A stretch of 32,424 nt of DNA. It comes from Sideroxydans sp. Lineage in GTDB: Bacteria > Pseudomonadota > Gammaproteobacteria > Burkholderiales > Gallionellaceae. The notes below the pieces were generated by a model, which saw only the letters and a program-made list of their open reading frames with translations, ran no database searches and was not told the DNA's origin. A program made the translations under genes and the position numbers. The stretch spans positions 1 to 32,424 of the forward strand of contig JABFSI010000101.1 in NCBI GenBank assembly GCA_013140695.1. Direction: 5' to 3'. Position 1 is the first letter of the stretch. Each line of letters begins with the position of its first letter. Below, in pieces: positions 15,035 through 27,285 of this stretch.

Positions 15035-15487
15035 TCAAGTGGCCGAGCTAAATATCGCTGCTTGCCCATGATATTGACCTGTCTCATCGAGTAGATTCCA
15101 CACTGTCGCATCCGTGATCATGAAGCGCCGACCACTCTTGGCGATGCGCATACCGGAATAGCCATCGACGTAACCTTGTTGAGCCACCTTCTCCAACAAC
15201 TTCACGCGCGCTTCCTGCGCCAAAGGTTCGGCAGACAAGCGTGAAGGAAGCTGCGCGAATTCCTCTGCCGTCATCTCGAACCATTGCAGTGCGGCTCGAT
15301 TACCGTAGAAAAAGATAGGGTCGTCTTCCGTGCCGTGCGCAACGATGGCGTAAGGTGCCGTCCACAGTGCAGCACGCAGTTCGACGGCATCGGACGGAAC
15401 AATAGGGATAAGCGGTTTACCGGTGAGCCGTTGATAGCTCTCGACGATCAGCCGTAGCACTGCATCAGAGGGCTTCGAGCTTGGCAT
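15035..15487 (-). CDS. MEKHLA domain protein (PAS-like)
   Basis: 150 residues. The stretch TAPYAIVAHGTEDDPIFFYGN, then ALQWFEMTAEEFAQLPSRLSAE, RVKLLEKVAQQGYVDGYSGMR and RRFMITDATVWNLLDETG, is the MEKHLA domain, a PAS-related module known from plant HD-ZIP III proteins and as stand-alone bacterial proteins. In bacteria it may bind a small ligand or sense redox, but this is not established. Its ATG lies inside the 3' end of uvrD, so the two frames overlap by 23 bp and are probably co-transcribed. No signal peptide or membrane segment is seen. Confidence 0.85.
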   Translation of the reverse strand: MPSSKPSDAVLRLIVESYQRLTGKPLIPIVPSDAVELRAALWTAPYAIVAHGTEDDPIFFYGNRAALQWFEMTAEEFAQLPSRLSAEPLAQEARVKLLEKVAQQGYVDGYSGMRIAKSGRRFMITDATVWNLLDETGQYHGQAAIFSSAT

Positions 15488-17636
15488 ATTTGAGTGCCAG
15501 CCATTTGCTGCCGGCGCGTTTGAAGTTCACTTGCACACGACCTTCCGTGCCACTGCCTTCGCTGCCCGTCACCACGCCCTCACCAAATTTTTGATGGAAC
15601 ACGCGCTGCCCTGTACGCCACATTGCACTCGGCGCAGGGGGGGCTTTTTCCATCGTAACGGCATTAAAGGCTTTGGCGTAGCTGTTCGTTTCGTAGCTGT
15701 TGGACTGGAACGACCTGCTAGCGCTGACGCGAGGCGTGATCCAATGCAACAACTGCTCTGGTAACTCACGCATAAAGCTGGATACACGGCTGTAGTGCGT
15801 CTGCCCATGCAACATGCGACGCTGGGCAAAGGTGAGATACAAACGCCGACGTGCGCGTGTAATGGCGACGTACATCAAGCGCCGCTCTTCATCGAGGTCG
15901 TTGTTGTCGATACTGTTTTGATGCGGGAATAAACTCTCTTCCAAGCCTGTGATGAACACGGTGTGAAATTCCAATCCTTTCGCTGCGTGTACCGTCATCA
16001 AGTGCAGCGCATCATCACTATCCCCCGCCTGATGCTCACCCGATTCCAATGAGGCATGGGTGAGGAATGCTGTGAGACTGTCGTCTTCATTCTCATGCAC
16101 GAATAGGGTGGCGGAGTTGATGAGTTCGTTCATGTTCTCCAAACGCTCTTCGGCCTCACGCTTTTTGGAAGCGACTTGCATTTCGCTTTCGTAGTGCGCC
16201 ACCAAGCCGCTGTGTTGCAGCACATGCTCCATAATTTCGGGGAGCGGCAAACCCGCCACGCCACTACGAAGTGATTCGATGAGTCCGACGAAGGCAGTCA
16301 CCTTGCCGCCTGCACGGGCGGCGGCATCCCATAGTGTCGTGTTGTTGATGCGCGCCGATTCTTGCAACTGCTCGATACTGCGCGCACCGATCCCGCGTGT
16401 GGGAAAGTTGATGATGCGCAACAGCGCGTTGTCATCATCCGTGTTCTCCATCAGGCGCAGATAAGCCAGCGTGTGCTTGATCTCTTGCCGCTCGAAGAAG
16501 CGCAACCCGCCATACACACGGTACGACAAGCCCGCCGACACCAGCGCATGTTCCAACACGCGCGACTGTGCATTGGAGCGATACAACAAAGCCATCTCGG
16601 TCAGCTTCACACCCTCGCGTTTGAGCTCTTGGATCTCCTCCACGATGAAGCGCGCCTCATCCACATCGGTCTCGGCTTCATACACACGCAACTGCTCGCC
16701 GCCATTCTCGGATGTCCACAGATTCTTGCCGAGGCGATTCTTGTTGTTGCTGATAAGCGCATTGGCTGCATCGAGGATATTGCCGTGCGAGCGGTAGTTC
16801 TGCTCCAGCTTGATAACGTTTTCTACATGGAAGTCGCGCAACAACTCTTGCATGTTGCCCACGTTCGCGCCACGGAAGGCGTAGATGGATTGATCGTCGT
16901 CTCCCACTGCAAAGAGCGAGTTGCTTCCCCCCGCCAGCAACTTCAACCAGCGATATTGCAAGGGGTTAGTGTCTTGAAACTCATCCACAAGGATGTGCTG
17001 AAAACGTGATTGATAATGATCACGTAACGCCTGATTGCGCGACAGCAGCTCATAGCAACGCAGCAACAGTTCAGAAAAATCGACCACGCCTTCACGCTGG
17101 CATTGCGCATCGTATTCGGCGAACACCTCCACTTTGCGCCGCGTGAATTGATCGTAGGCTTCCACTTCGTGTGCGCGTAGCCCTTGTTCTTTACTGCCAC
17201 TGATAAAATTTTGAATGTCGCGTGGAATGAATTTTTCAGGGTCCACGTTCTGCGCCTTCATGACGCGCTTGATGGCAGAAAGCTGATCTCCCGAATCGAG
17301 AATCTGAAACGTTTGCGGCAAATTTGCCTCACGAAAGTGCGCACGCAACAAACGATTGCACAAACCGTGGAACGTGCCGATCCACATACTGTTGATGTTG
17401 ACGGGAAGCATGCTCGAAAGGCGCGTCTTCATCTCCTTCGCCGCCTTGTTGGTAAAAGTCACCGCCAAGATGCTGTGGGGATTGGCTTGCCCTGTGCTGA
17501 TGAGGTAAGCGATACGCGTCGTGAGCACGCGCGTCTTACCACTCCCCGCCCCAGCTAATATCAGCGCAGATTGGGCGGGCAGTTCGACGGCGGCACGTTG
17601 TTCGGGATTAAGACCGGAAAGTAGGGCAGGATTCAT
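15465..17636 (-). CDS. uvrD: UvrD/PcrA-type DNA helicase
   Basis: 723 residues of a superfamily 1A helicase. Walker A LILAGAGSGKTRVL is at about 25-38, then VDEFQDTNPLQY (motif II), VGDDDQSIYAFRGA (motif III), LEQNYRS (motif IV), LMTVHAAKGLEFHTVFITG (motif V) and RRLMYVAITRARRRLYL (motif VI). The C-terminal region ends in the Tudor-like segment QRVFHQKFGEGVV...VQVNFKRAG. It unwinds DNA in mismatch and excision repair. The start codon lies within a 12-bp imperfect hairpin and has no clear ribosome binding site. The stop lies 23 bp inside the MEKHLA gene. Confidence 0.96.
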   Translation of the reverse strand: MNPALLSGLNPEQRAAVELPAQSALILAGAGSGKTRVLTTRIAYLISTGQANPHSILAVTFTNKAAKEMKTRLSSMLPVNINSMWIGTFHGLCNRLLRAHFREANLPQTFQILDSGDQLSAIKRVMKAQNVDPEKFIPRDIQNFISGSKEQGLRAHEVEAYDQFTRRKVEVFAEYDAQCQREGVVDFSELLLRCYELLSRNQALRDHYQSRFQHILVDEFQDTNPLQYRWLKLLAGGSNSLFAVGDDDQSIYAFRGANVGNMQELLRDFHVENVIKLEQNYRSHGNILDAANALISNNKNRLGKNLWTSENGGEQLRVYEAETDVDEARFIVEEIQELKREGVKLTEMALLYRSNAQSRVLEHALVSAGLSYRVYGGLRFFERQEIKHTLAYLRLMENTDDDNALLRIINFPTRGIGARSIEQLQESARINNTTLWDAAARAGGKVTAFVGLIESLRSGVAGLPLPEIMEHVLQHSGLVAHYESEMQVASKKREAEERLENMNELINSATLFVHENEDDSLTAFLTHASLESGEHQAGDSDDALHLMTVHAAKGLEFHTVFITGLEESLFPHQNSIDNNDLDEERRLMYVAITRARRRLYLTFAQRRMLHGQTHYSRVSSFMRELPEQLLHWITPRVSASRSFQSNSYETNSYAKAFNAVTMEKAPPAPSAMWRTGQRVFHQKFGEGVVTGSEGSGTEGRVQVNFKRAGSKWLALKYAKLEAL

Positions 17637-17661
17637 CTATGGATTATCCCATAGGATGAAT
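17631..17661 (-). promoter_or_regulatory. inverted repeat that contains the uvrD start codon
   Basis: ATTCATCTATGG (17631-17642) and CCATAGGATGAAT (17649-17661) are inverted complements with one bulged base and a 6-nt loop. In the uvrD mRNA the 3' arm contains the AUG (17636-17634) plus the next codon. The start codon would therefore be paired in a 12-bp stem. It does not match a LexA box that I know. Confidence 0.45.
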
Positions 17662-17741
17662 AGATGGCAGTGCTACATCCCTTGCTATTCAAACGTGTTT
17701 GCGCAACGGCTTAATTCGTCAATCCATTGCAAGGTATAACT

Positions 17742-18368
17742 TCAGTATTTCACTCTAAACACAGCCATCGCACCACCCGGCGCTTCGATATTGGTCGGCT
17801 CTAGACTGATACCGTCGGCGGCAGTTATCGCTTCTTTAACTGCTTCGGTGACCAATATCTCGTAGGACTTGGCAATATCTTCGCCCAGCTTGGCCGAGGC
17901 ATTGACCTGCGCACCAAATACGTCGGCATCCCCGATGCGCAACATGGAGCCGTAACCAATGCCTACGCACAACAACACCTTTTCTTCATCCGCCTTGCTC
18001 TGGTTATATTCACTCAACAGGTGTTGCATATTGATGGCACATTTAACGGCTTTTTCAGGACGACGGAACAACACCATCATGCTGTCACCTTCCATTTTAA
18101 GCAGGATGCCGTCGTGCTGATCAATGACAGGAATCAACAAGCGCTGCGATTCATAGATGGTTTGCAAGAAATGCACGATGCCAAATTTGGCCGAATGGCG
18201 CGAGAAACCAGATAAATCGGTGAACATAATCGACCAAGTTTCGCCGAATAAATCCCAGATGCGCGCATCAATGGCGGCTTTATCCACACCAGGCTGTAAG
18301 CGCAATGCAATCAGTTTTTCCAATCTGTCACGCGAGGCTTCGGATTCAATTTGAAATGTGAAAGTCAT
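17742..18368 (-). CDS. class III adenylate/guanylate cyclase domain protein
   Basis: 208 residues from the ATG complementary to 18366-18368, which has AGGAG 7 nt upstream. Residues about 45-205 are a class III cyclase homology domain. Metal-binding aspartates are present at D51 (IMFTDLSGFS) and D95 (KMEGDSMMVLF). The substrate-specifying pair looks adenylate-type, K91 and D149 (DVFGAQVN), and N156 is conserved. The transition-state Arg expected four residues later is Lys160 (NASAKL). No sensory domain is fused; residues 1-44 are a short polar N-terminus. Catalytic activity is plausible but uncertain. It lies downstream of prkB beyond a strong terminator, so it probably has its own promoter in the 50-bp gap. 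Confidence 0.82.
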   Translation of the reverse strand: MTFTFQIESEASRDRLEKLIALRLQPGVDKAAIDARIWDLFGETWSIMFTDLSGFSRHSAKFGIVHFLQTIYESQRLLIPVIDQHDGILLKMEGDSMMVLFRRPEKAVKCAINMQHLLSEYNQSKADEEKVLLCVGIGYGSMLRIGDADVFGAQVNASAKLGEDIAKSYEILVTEAVKEAITAADGISLEPTNIEAPGGAMAVFRVKY

Positions 18369-18420
18369 CAACAATCTCCTGAATGCATAACGGGTAAGGC
18401 AACATTCCGAACTGCAAAAT

Positions 18421-18455
18421 AAAACGGGGAATCAAGCCAAGCCTGATTCCCCGTT
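18421..18455 (-). terminator. intrinsic terminator after prkB
   Basis: Read leftward, AACGGGGAATCA (18455-18444), a 9-nt loop and TGATTCCCCGTT (18434-18423) form a perfect 12-bp stem. It is followed by a T-rich tail (TTTTATTTT). It ends 19 bp after the prkB stop and separates prkB from the cyclase-like gene. Confidence 0.8.
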
Positions 18456-18473
18456 CTGTCATTACTTTAATTC

Positions 18474-19370
18474 TTACTTCTTTTTCTTCTCGATCATGTC
18501 GTGCATGATCGGTGCCAAGATGATCTCCATCGCATGACTCATTTTGCCGCCAGGCACCACGAGGGTATTGGCACGAGACATGAACGAGTTCGGGATCATT
18601 TGCAACATGTAAGGGAAGTCCACGCCTTTTGGATTGCGGAAACGCACCACCACGAAGCTCTCATCAGGCGTTGGGATGTCGCGCGCAACGAAAGGATTAG
18701 AGGTATCCACGGTCGCTACGCGTTGGAAGTTGATGTCCGTGTGGGTGAACTGTGGCGTGATGTATTTGATGTAGTCAGGCATGCGACGCATGATCGTATC
18801 GACTGTCGCTTCTGCTGAGTAGCCACGCTCCGCCTTGTCACGATGGATCTTTTGGATCCACTCAAGGTTGACCACTGGCACGACACCAATACCCAAATCT
18901 ACATAGCGACGTGCGTCGATGCCTTTGGATTCGTCTTGTGCCAAACCATGCAGACCTTCGTAGAACAAAAGGTCGGAGCCAGCTTCGATATTTTCCCAAG
19001 GGGTGAATACACCTGGTGTCAGGTTAGTCAAGCCGAAATGCTTGTTGTGCTCTACGGCTTCAACATCGCTGTGCACGTAGTAACGACGTTGACACATACC
19101 GCTCTCACCGTATTGTTTGAACATGCCTTCGATCTTGTCGAAGTGGTTGGCTTCTGGGCCGAAGTGGCTGAATGTATTGTGGCCTGCCTTGGCTGCTTCA
19201 GCAGCGGCAGCGCGGAACGCCATACGGTCCAAGCTGTGCAAGCTGTCACCTTCAACGACAGCCGCTTTGATGCTTTCGCGGCGGAAGATGTTTTCGAATG
19301 CGCGTTTGACGGTTGTCGTACCTGCGCCAGATGAACCAGTAACAGCAATAACGGGGTGTTTAACGGACAT
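18474..19370 (-). CDS. prkB: phosphoribulokinase
   Basis: 298 residues, the length of the proteobacterial type I enzyme. P-loop GSSGAGTTT at 12-20, then AVVEGDSLHSLDR and FSHFGPEANHFD (ribulose 5-phosphate binding), FYEGLHGLA (Walker B-type region) and the basic tail IEKKKK. It phosphorylates ribulose 5-phosphate to ribulose 1,5-bisphosphate, the CO2 acceptor of the Calvin cycle, so the organism is probably autotrophic or facultatively so. No RuBisCO or cbbR gene is nearby. The short A+T-rich leader holds an AATAAT-G-ATTATT palindrome, and AGGAG lies before the ATG. Monocistronic judging by the terminator. Confidence 0.95.
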   Translation of the reverse strand: MSVKHPVIAVTGSSGAGTTTVKRAFENIFRRESIKAAVVEGDSLHSLDRMAFRAAAAEAAKAGHNTFSHFGPEANHFDKIEGMFKQYGESGMCQRRYYVHSDVEAVEHNKHFGLTNLTPGVFTPWENIEAGSDLLFYEGLHGLAQDESKGIDARRYVDLGIGVVPVVNLEWIQKIHRDKAERGYSAEATVDTIMRRMPDYIKYITPQFTHTDINFQRVATVDTSNPFVARDIPTPDESFVVVRFRNPKGVDFPYMLQMIPNSFMSRANTLVVPGGKMSHAMEIILAPIMHDMIEKKKK

Positions 19371-19396
19371 GATCTAACTCTCCTGAACGATTATTG

Positions 19397-19409
19397 AATA
19401 ATGATTATT
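19397..19409. promoter_or_regulatory. AATAATGATTATT palindrome upstream of prkB
   Basis: A perfect 13-bp palindrome around a central G lies 27 bp before the prkB ATG, in an A+T-rich leader. It resembles half of a Fur-type box and could also supply promoter -10 elements. The regulator is not known. Confidence 0.25.
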
Positions 19410-19446
19410 AAAATTTTGAGGCGCGATTCTAACCCAGTTTAACCGC

Positions 19447-23136
<3,690 letters not shown>

Positions 23137-23137
<1 letters not shown>

Positions 23138-23640
23138 TGATGAACATAACGCGCGGACTTTTGCTGTTCACACTCTTTGCCTTGAGTGCTTGCGGCTACC
23201 ATCTGCGCGGCAGCCAAGCCAGCGATGTCACCTTCGCGTTCAAGTCGCTTCATCTGCGCGCCTCGGGTGAAACGCCTTTCGTAAGTAGTCTGCGCGAGGG
23301 TTTAATTACCAACAAAATCGCGCTCACCCCCACGCCGAGTGATGCAGAGTTGGTATTGGAAGTGCTATCGGAGCAAAGCAACAAAACCATCTTGTCGCTC
23401 TCTAGCGCGGGTCGTGTGAAAGAGTATCAACTGAACTATCGCGTGGCCTTACGTGCTTACGATAATCAGCAGCGTGATTGGTTGCCTGCGGATGAGGTGG
23501 TGATGTCGCGCATTTTGGCTTATGACGACGCGCAGATTTTGGCAAAAGAGCAGGAAGAGGCGATGCTTTATAAAGACATGCGCGCGGATGCTGTGGCGCA
23601 AACGTTGCGCCGTTTAAGTCGCGCCAAGCCACAATTGTGA
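23137..23640 (+). CDS. lptE: LPS-assembly lipoprotein LptE
   Basis: 167 residues from the ATG at 23137, which shares one base with the leuS stop; a second ATG follows directly. The lipoprotein signal ends LFALSAC, and the mature N-terminus CGYHLRGS is the LptE hallmark. Later parts (VEVLSEQSNKTILSLSSAGRVKEYQLNYRVALRAYD in pieces) also fit. LptE plugs and assembles the LptD barrel that inserts lipopolysaccharide into the outer membrane. The leuS-lptE-holA order is the conserved proteobacterial one, which strengthens the call. Confidence 0.94.
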
Positions 23641-23644
23641 TGCC

Positions 23645-24658
23645 ATGAAAATTTCCAGCGAAGACCTGCCGCGCCATTTGAGTAAGGGGTTGGGCACGCT
23701 GTACGTCATCCACGGTGAAGCGCTGTTGCTCGCCATCGAAGCAGCGGATGCCATCCGCACGGCAGCACGTGAAGCGGGTTATAGCGAACGCGAAACCTTC
23801 ATCGCGGAGCAGTATTTCAAATGGGGCGAGTTACGCAACAGCGCGCAGAGCCTGTCTTTATTCTCGTCGCGCAAAATCATTGATTTACGCATTCCCTCGG
23901 GCAAGCCCGGCGTGGAGGGCGCACAAGCGTTGCAAGACCATTGTGAAAATCTCCCCCCCGACACACTCACGCTCATCTCACTTCCCAAGCTAGAAAATAC
24001 CGCATTCAAAAGCAAATGGTTCACTACATTGGAACAACATGGCACCGTGATTAGTGCTGATGAAGTTTCTTTGAGCGCCTTGCCTGCTTGGATTGCAGCG
24101 CGTCTCAAGCGCCAAGCTCAATCCGCCGATGCCGATACGCTAGCCTTCTTGGCGCAAAAAGTAGAAGGCAATCTACTCGCTGCTTTTCAAGAAATTCAAA
24201 AATTAGCCCTGCTGTTTCCCGCTGGCCCGCTCACGTTTGAACAGGTGAAAAATTCGGTAATGGATGTGGCGCGTTACGACATTACCAAACTATCCGAGGC
24301 CATGCTGACGGGGGACGCGGCACGTTATGTGCACGTACTCGATGGGCTACGCGCCGAAGGCACGGCAACAGTGTTGATTTTGTGGACGTTAGCAGAAGAC
24401 ATTCGCGCATTGGCCAAGGTGTCGCGCGCACTGCAACACAGCGGCAATATGGGTGGTGCATTACGTGAAGCGCGCGTATGGGGAGACAAACAAAAACTCA
24501 TTGAGCGCGCAGTGCGTCGCTTCAGCCCTGCTTTTGCCGAACGCGCGTTGCGCCAAGCAGGACAAATAGACAAGCTCATCAAAGGCCTGCGCGACGGCGA
24601 TGTGTGGGATGAGCTGCTACAACTAGGCGTGCGTTGCGCGCGGGTAGGCGCACGATGA
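23645..24658 (+). CDS. holA: DNA polymerase III delta subunit
   Basis: 337 residues, the family length. The N-terminal region LGTLYVIHGEALLLAIEAADAIR corresponds to the AAA-like clamp-loader fold, followed by SLSLFSSRKIIDLRIPSGKPG and the helical collar domain ending RDGDVWDELLQL. The delta subunit opens the beta sliding clamp during loading. There is no Walker A motif, as expected for this subunit. It starts 4 bp after lptE and its stop overlaps the cutA start (ATGA). Confidence 0.94.
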   Translation: MKISSEDLPRHLSKGLGTLYVIHGEALLLAIEAADAIRTAAREAGYSERETFIAEQYFKWGELRNSAQSLSLFSSRKIIDLRIPSGKPGVEGAQALQDHCENLPPDTLTLISLPKLENTAFKSKWFTTLEQHGTVISADEVSLSALPAWIAARLKRQAQSADADTLAFLAQKVEGNLLAAFQEIQKLALLFPAGPLTFEQVKNSVMDVARYDITKLSEAMLTGDAARYVHVLDGLRAEGTATVLILWTLAEDIRALAKVSRALQHSGNMGGALREARVWGDKQKLIERAVRRFSPAFAERALRQAGQIDKLIKGLRDGDVWDELLQLGVRCARVGAR

Positions 24659-24981
24659 ATTCGGCATTGTTGGTGATTACGCATGTCCCCGATTACGCGT
24701 CGGCCGAAAGCATTGCGCAGCAACTTATTCAAGCGCAACTGGCGGCCTGTGTGAATGTGCAGGCAGAGTGCGGCTCTATTTACCGCTGGCAAGGCAAGTT
24801 GGAAAATGTGCGTGAAGTTGCCCTGCATATTAAAACCACGCGCGCCGCCTATCCCGCATTAGAGGCTACCTTGCGTAAGTTGCATCCTTACGATTTACCT
24901 GAAATTATTGCCTTACCCATCACGCAAGGCTTGCCCGATTATTTGAACTGGGTTGCCGCTGAAACGAGGATTTATCCATGA
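24655..24981 (+). CDS. cutA: CutA1 divalent-cation tolerance protein
   Basis: 108 residues from the ATG at 24655, which overlaps the holA stop; an earlier in-frame codon lies within holA and has no support. The sequence ACVNVQAECGSIYRWQGKLE, then ALHIKTTRAAYPALEATLRKLHPYDLPEI and the end GLPDYLNWVAAET, is diagnostic for CutA1, a trimeric ferredoxin-like protein associated with copper tolerance. It sits directly before dsbD, and the two overlap by ATGA. In E. coli cutA and dsbD are also adjacent. Confidence 0.94.
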   Translation: MNSALLVITHVPDYASAESIAQQLIQAQLAACVNVQAECGSIYRWQGKLENVREVALHIKTTRAAYPALEATLRKLHPYDLPEIIALPITQGLPDYLNWVAAETRIYP

Positions 24982-26774
24982 TGCGTCGCCTAATTATTGT
25001 ATTGCTGCTCTGCCTCGCACCCTTGGCACATGCTGATTTACTGTCCTTTGGCAGCAAAAAACCGAGCTTCCTACCCGCAGATCAGGCGTTTTCACTCGAC
25101 GTGCGCGCAGTCGGACAAAGCACCTTGCTCGCCAGCTTTCGCATTACGCCCGGCTACTATCTTTACCAAAGCAAAATTAGCTTCAGCGTGAACGATGGCA
25201 CAGGCAAAATCGCACAATTGGTGTTGCCCGCAGGAGAAAGTAAAGATGACCCTAACTTCGGCACGATTGAGGTCTATCACCAGTCCTTTCAGGCAGAAAT
25301 TAATTTGGAAAATGCCAACATCGCCCAGCCGCTCGTGCTGAATGCCAGTTACCAAGGATGTAGCGATCAAGGCTTGTGCTATCCCCCTATCGAAAAAAAG
25401 TTCACGCTCACTTTAGCGCCCACCGTGACTGCTCCTGCACCAGTTCAACCCGTTGCATCTACTCCACAGCCCATTCCCAGCAACGACAACACGCAAATCG
25501 CCACGCTCTTCAAAAGTGGCAATTTCTGGCTCATCGTGTCCTTCTTTTTTGGGGCGGGATTGCTGCTGTCACTCACCCCCTGCGTGTTTCCGATGATTCC
25601 CATCCTGTCTGGCATCATCGTTGGTCGCGGCCATAAAATTACCCATGCGCACGCCTTTATCTTGTCTTTGGCCTATGTATTGGGCATGGCCATCACCTAT
25701 GCCATCGCGGGCATCGCAGCGGGCTACTCGGGTAATCTCATCTCCAATGCGTTGCAAACACCGTGGGTGCTCGGCAGCTTTGCAGCACTGTTCGTGGTGT
25801 TGTCGCTCTCCATGTTCGGCGTTTATGAATTGCAATTACCTTCGGCATTGCAAAGCAAATTATCCGACACCAGCAACAAACTACATGGCGGACACCTAAC
25901 CGGCGTGTTTGGCATGGGAGCACTTTCGGCCATCATCATGGGGCCGTGCGTGGCTGCTCCGTTGGCCGGCGCGCTGCTCTATATAAGCCAGACGCACGAT
26001 GCCGTACTAGGCGGAACTGCACTGTTTGTAATGGCGCTAGGAATGGGCGTGCCACTACTCATCATCGGCACCTCCGCTGGTACTTTGCTACCCAAAGCAG
26101 GCGCGTGGATGGAATCCGTCAAACGTTTCTTTGGCGTGATGATGCTGGCAATGGCGATTTGGATTGTTTCCCCCGTGGTTCCCGTGGCAGCACAAATGTT
26201 GTTGTGGGCCGCCCTGTTAATTTTTATCGGGGTTTATCTACATGCACTCGATGCGCTCACGCCAACCGCACGTGGCTGGCAAAAGCTCAACAAGGCGATT
26301 GGCATCATGGCGTTGCTGCTGGGTGCGGCTTATCTCATCGGCGGCTTGTCGGGTGCGCGCGACATCCTGCGCCCATTGGGTAATTTAGGGCGCACCCCTG
26401 CTGAAGTCTCTCGTACATTGCACTTTGAGCGCATCAAAAATAATGCCGAGTTAGACGCGCGCATCGCACAAGCCAAAGGCAAAACGGTGATGCTCGATTT
26501 CTACGCTGACTGGTGTGTATCCTGCAAAGAGATGGAGCGCTTCACCTTTAGTGATGCTGGCGTGCAAGCCAAATTGCAGGACGCCCTTCTGCTGCAAGCC
26601 GATGTCACCGCGAATAATGCGGACGACAAAGCACTGCTACAACGCTTTCAACTTTTTGGGCCGCCTGCCATCCTATTCTTTGACTCACAAGGCGATGAAC
26701 TAGGCAACTTCCGCGTGATTGGTTATCAAGAAGCCAAGCAATTCGAGGAGTCCCTCACTCATGCGGGGCTATGA
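24978..26774 (+). CDS. dsbD: thiol:disulfide interchange protein DsbD
   Basis: 598 residues. A signal peptide (RRLIIVLLLCLAPLAHA) leads into the periplasmic alpha domain with the redox pair C128/C134 (GCSDQGLCYPP). Eight or so membrane helices follow, carrying C202 (LTPCVFPMIP) and C324 (GPCVAAPLAG). The C-terminal thioredoxin domain has C513-V-S-C516 (YADWCVSCKEME). All six redox cysteines are thus present. The protein carries electrons from cytoplasmic thioredoxin to periplasmic partners such as DsbC and cytochrome c maturation proteins. It is the last gene of the leuS-lptE-holA-cutA overlapping run. Confidence 0.95.
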   Translation: MMRRLIIVLLLCLAPLAHADLLSFGSKKPSFLPADQAFSLDVRAVGQSTLLASFRITPGYYLYQSKISFSVNDGTGKIAQLVLPAGESKDDPNFGTIEVYHQSFQAEINLENANIAQPLVLNASYQGCSDQGLCYPPIEKKFTLTLAPTVTAPAPVQPVASTPQPIPSNDNTQIATLFKSGNFWLIVSFFFGAGLLLSLTPCVFPMIPILSGIIVGRGHKITHAHAFILSLAYVLGMAITYAIAGIAAGYSGNLISNALQTPWVLGSFAALFVVLSLSMFGVYELQLPSALQSKLSDTSNKLHGGHLTGVFGMGALSAIIMGPCVAAPLAGALLYISQTHDAVLGGTALFVMALGMGVPLLIIGTSAGTLLPKAGAWMESVKRFFGVMMLAMAIWIVSPVVPVAAQMLLWAALLIFIGVYLHALDALTPTARGWQKLNKAIGIMALLLGAAYLIGGLSGARDILRPLGNLGRTPAEVSRTLHFERIKNNAELDARIAQAKGKTVMLDFYADWCVSCKEMERFTFSDAGVQAKLQDALLLQADVTANNADDKALLQRFQLFGPPAILFFDSQGDELGNFRVIGYQEAKQFEESLTHAGL

Positions 26775-26839
26775 GCCTGATTTAACACAACTTCCCTGAA
26801 CGGGTAGACAAGCTCACTCATTTTCGGCAAACTGCATTC

Positions 26840-27283
26840 ATGCAAAACATCTTAATTGTGCACGGACCCAACTTAAATCTGCTCGGCACGCGCGAGCCAG
26901 ACGTGTATGGCCGCGTCACGTTAGATGAAATTAACGCCAAGTTATCAGCACAAGCCTTGGCAAAGGGCGCAAAGCTAGCCTATTTTCAAAGCAATACCGA
27001 AGGCGCTTTAGTAGACCGTATCCAACAGGCTAGAACTGACGGGATTGATTTCATTATCATCAACCCCGCCGCGTTCACCCACACCAGCGTGGCAATACGC
27101 GATGCACTGTCCGCCGTTGCGATTCCTTTTGTGGAAGTACATCTATCTAATGTGTTTGCCCGCGAAGCTTTTCGCAAAGAGTCTTATTTCTCCGACATCG
27201 CTGTCGGAGTCATCAGTGGTTTGGGCGCAACAGGCTATGAGCTTGCCCTGCAATTTGCACTACAACATTCAGTGAGGAGATAA
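26840..27283 (+). CDS. aroQ: type II 3-dehydroquinate dehydratase
   Basis: 147 residues, the type II length. The N-terminus [21 protein letters not shown] contains the active-site Arg and Tyr region; [18 protein letters not shown] and [15 protein letters not shown] contain the remaining catalytic and substrate-binding residues. It converts 3-dehydroquinate to 3-dehydroshikimate in aromatic amino acid synthesis and forms dodecamers in this family. It starts 65 bp after dsbD and ends 2 bp before accB. The aroQ-accB-accC order is common in Proteobacteria. Confidence 0.96.
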   Translation: MQNILIVHGPNLNLLGTREPDVYGRVTLDEINAKLSAQALAKGAKLAYFQSNTEGALVDRIQQARTDGIDFIIINPAAFTHTSVAIRDALSAVAIPFVEVHLSNVFAREAFRKESYFSDIAVGVISGLGATGYELALQFALQHSVRR

Positions 27284-27285
27284 AA

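Noticed and set aside
16362..17009. Rightward open frame of 215 codons opposite uvrD
   Set aside because: It mirrors conserved helicase motifs and has no recognisable domain or start signal.
17637..17741. LexA (SOS) box upstream of uvrD
   Set aside because: No CTGT-N8-ACAG-like site is present; the only strong inverted repeat is the ATTCATC...GATGAAT hairpin over the start codon.
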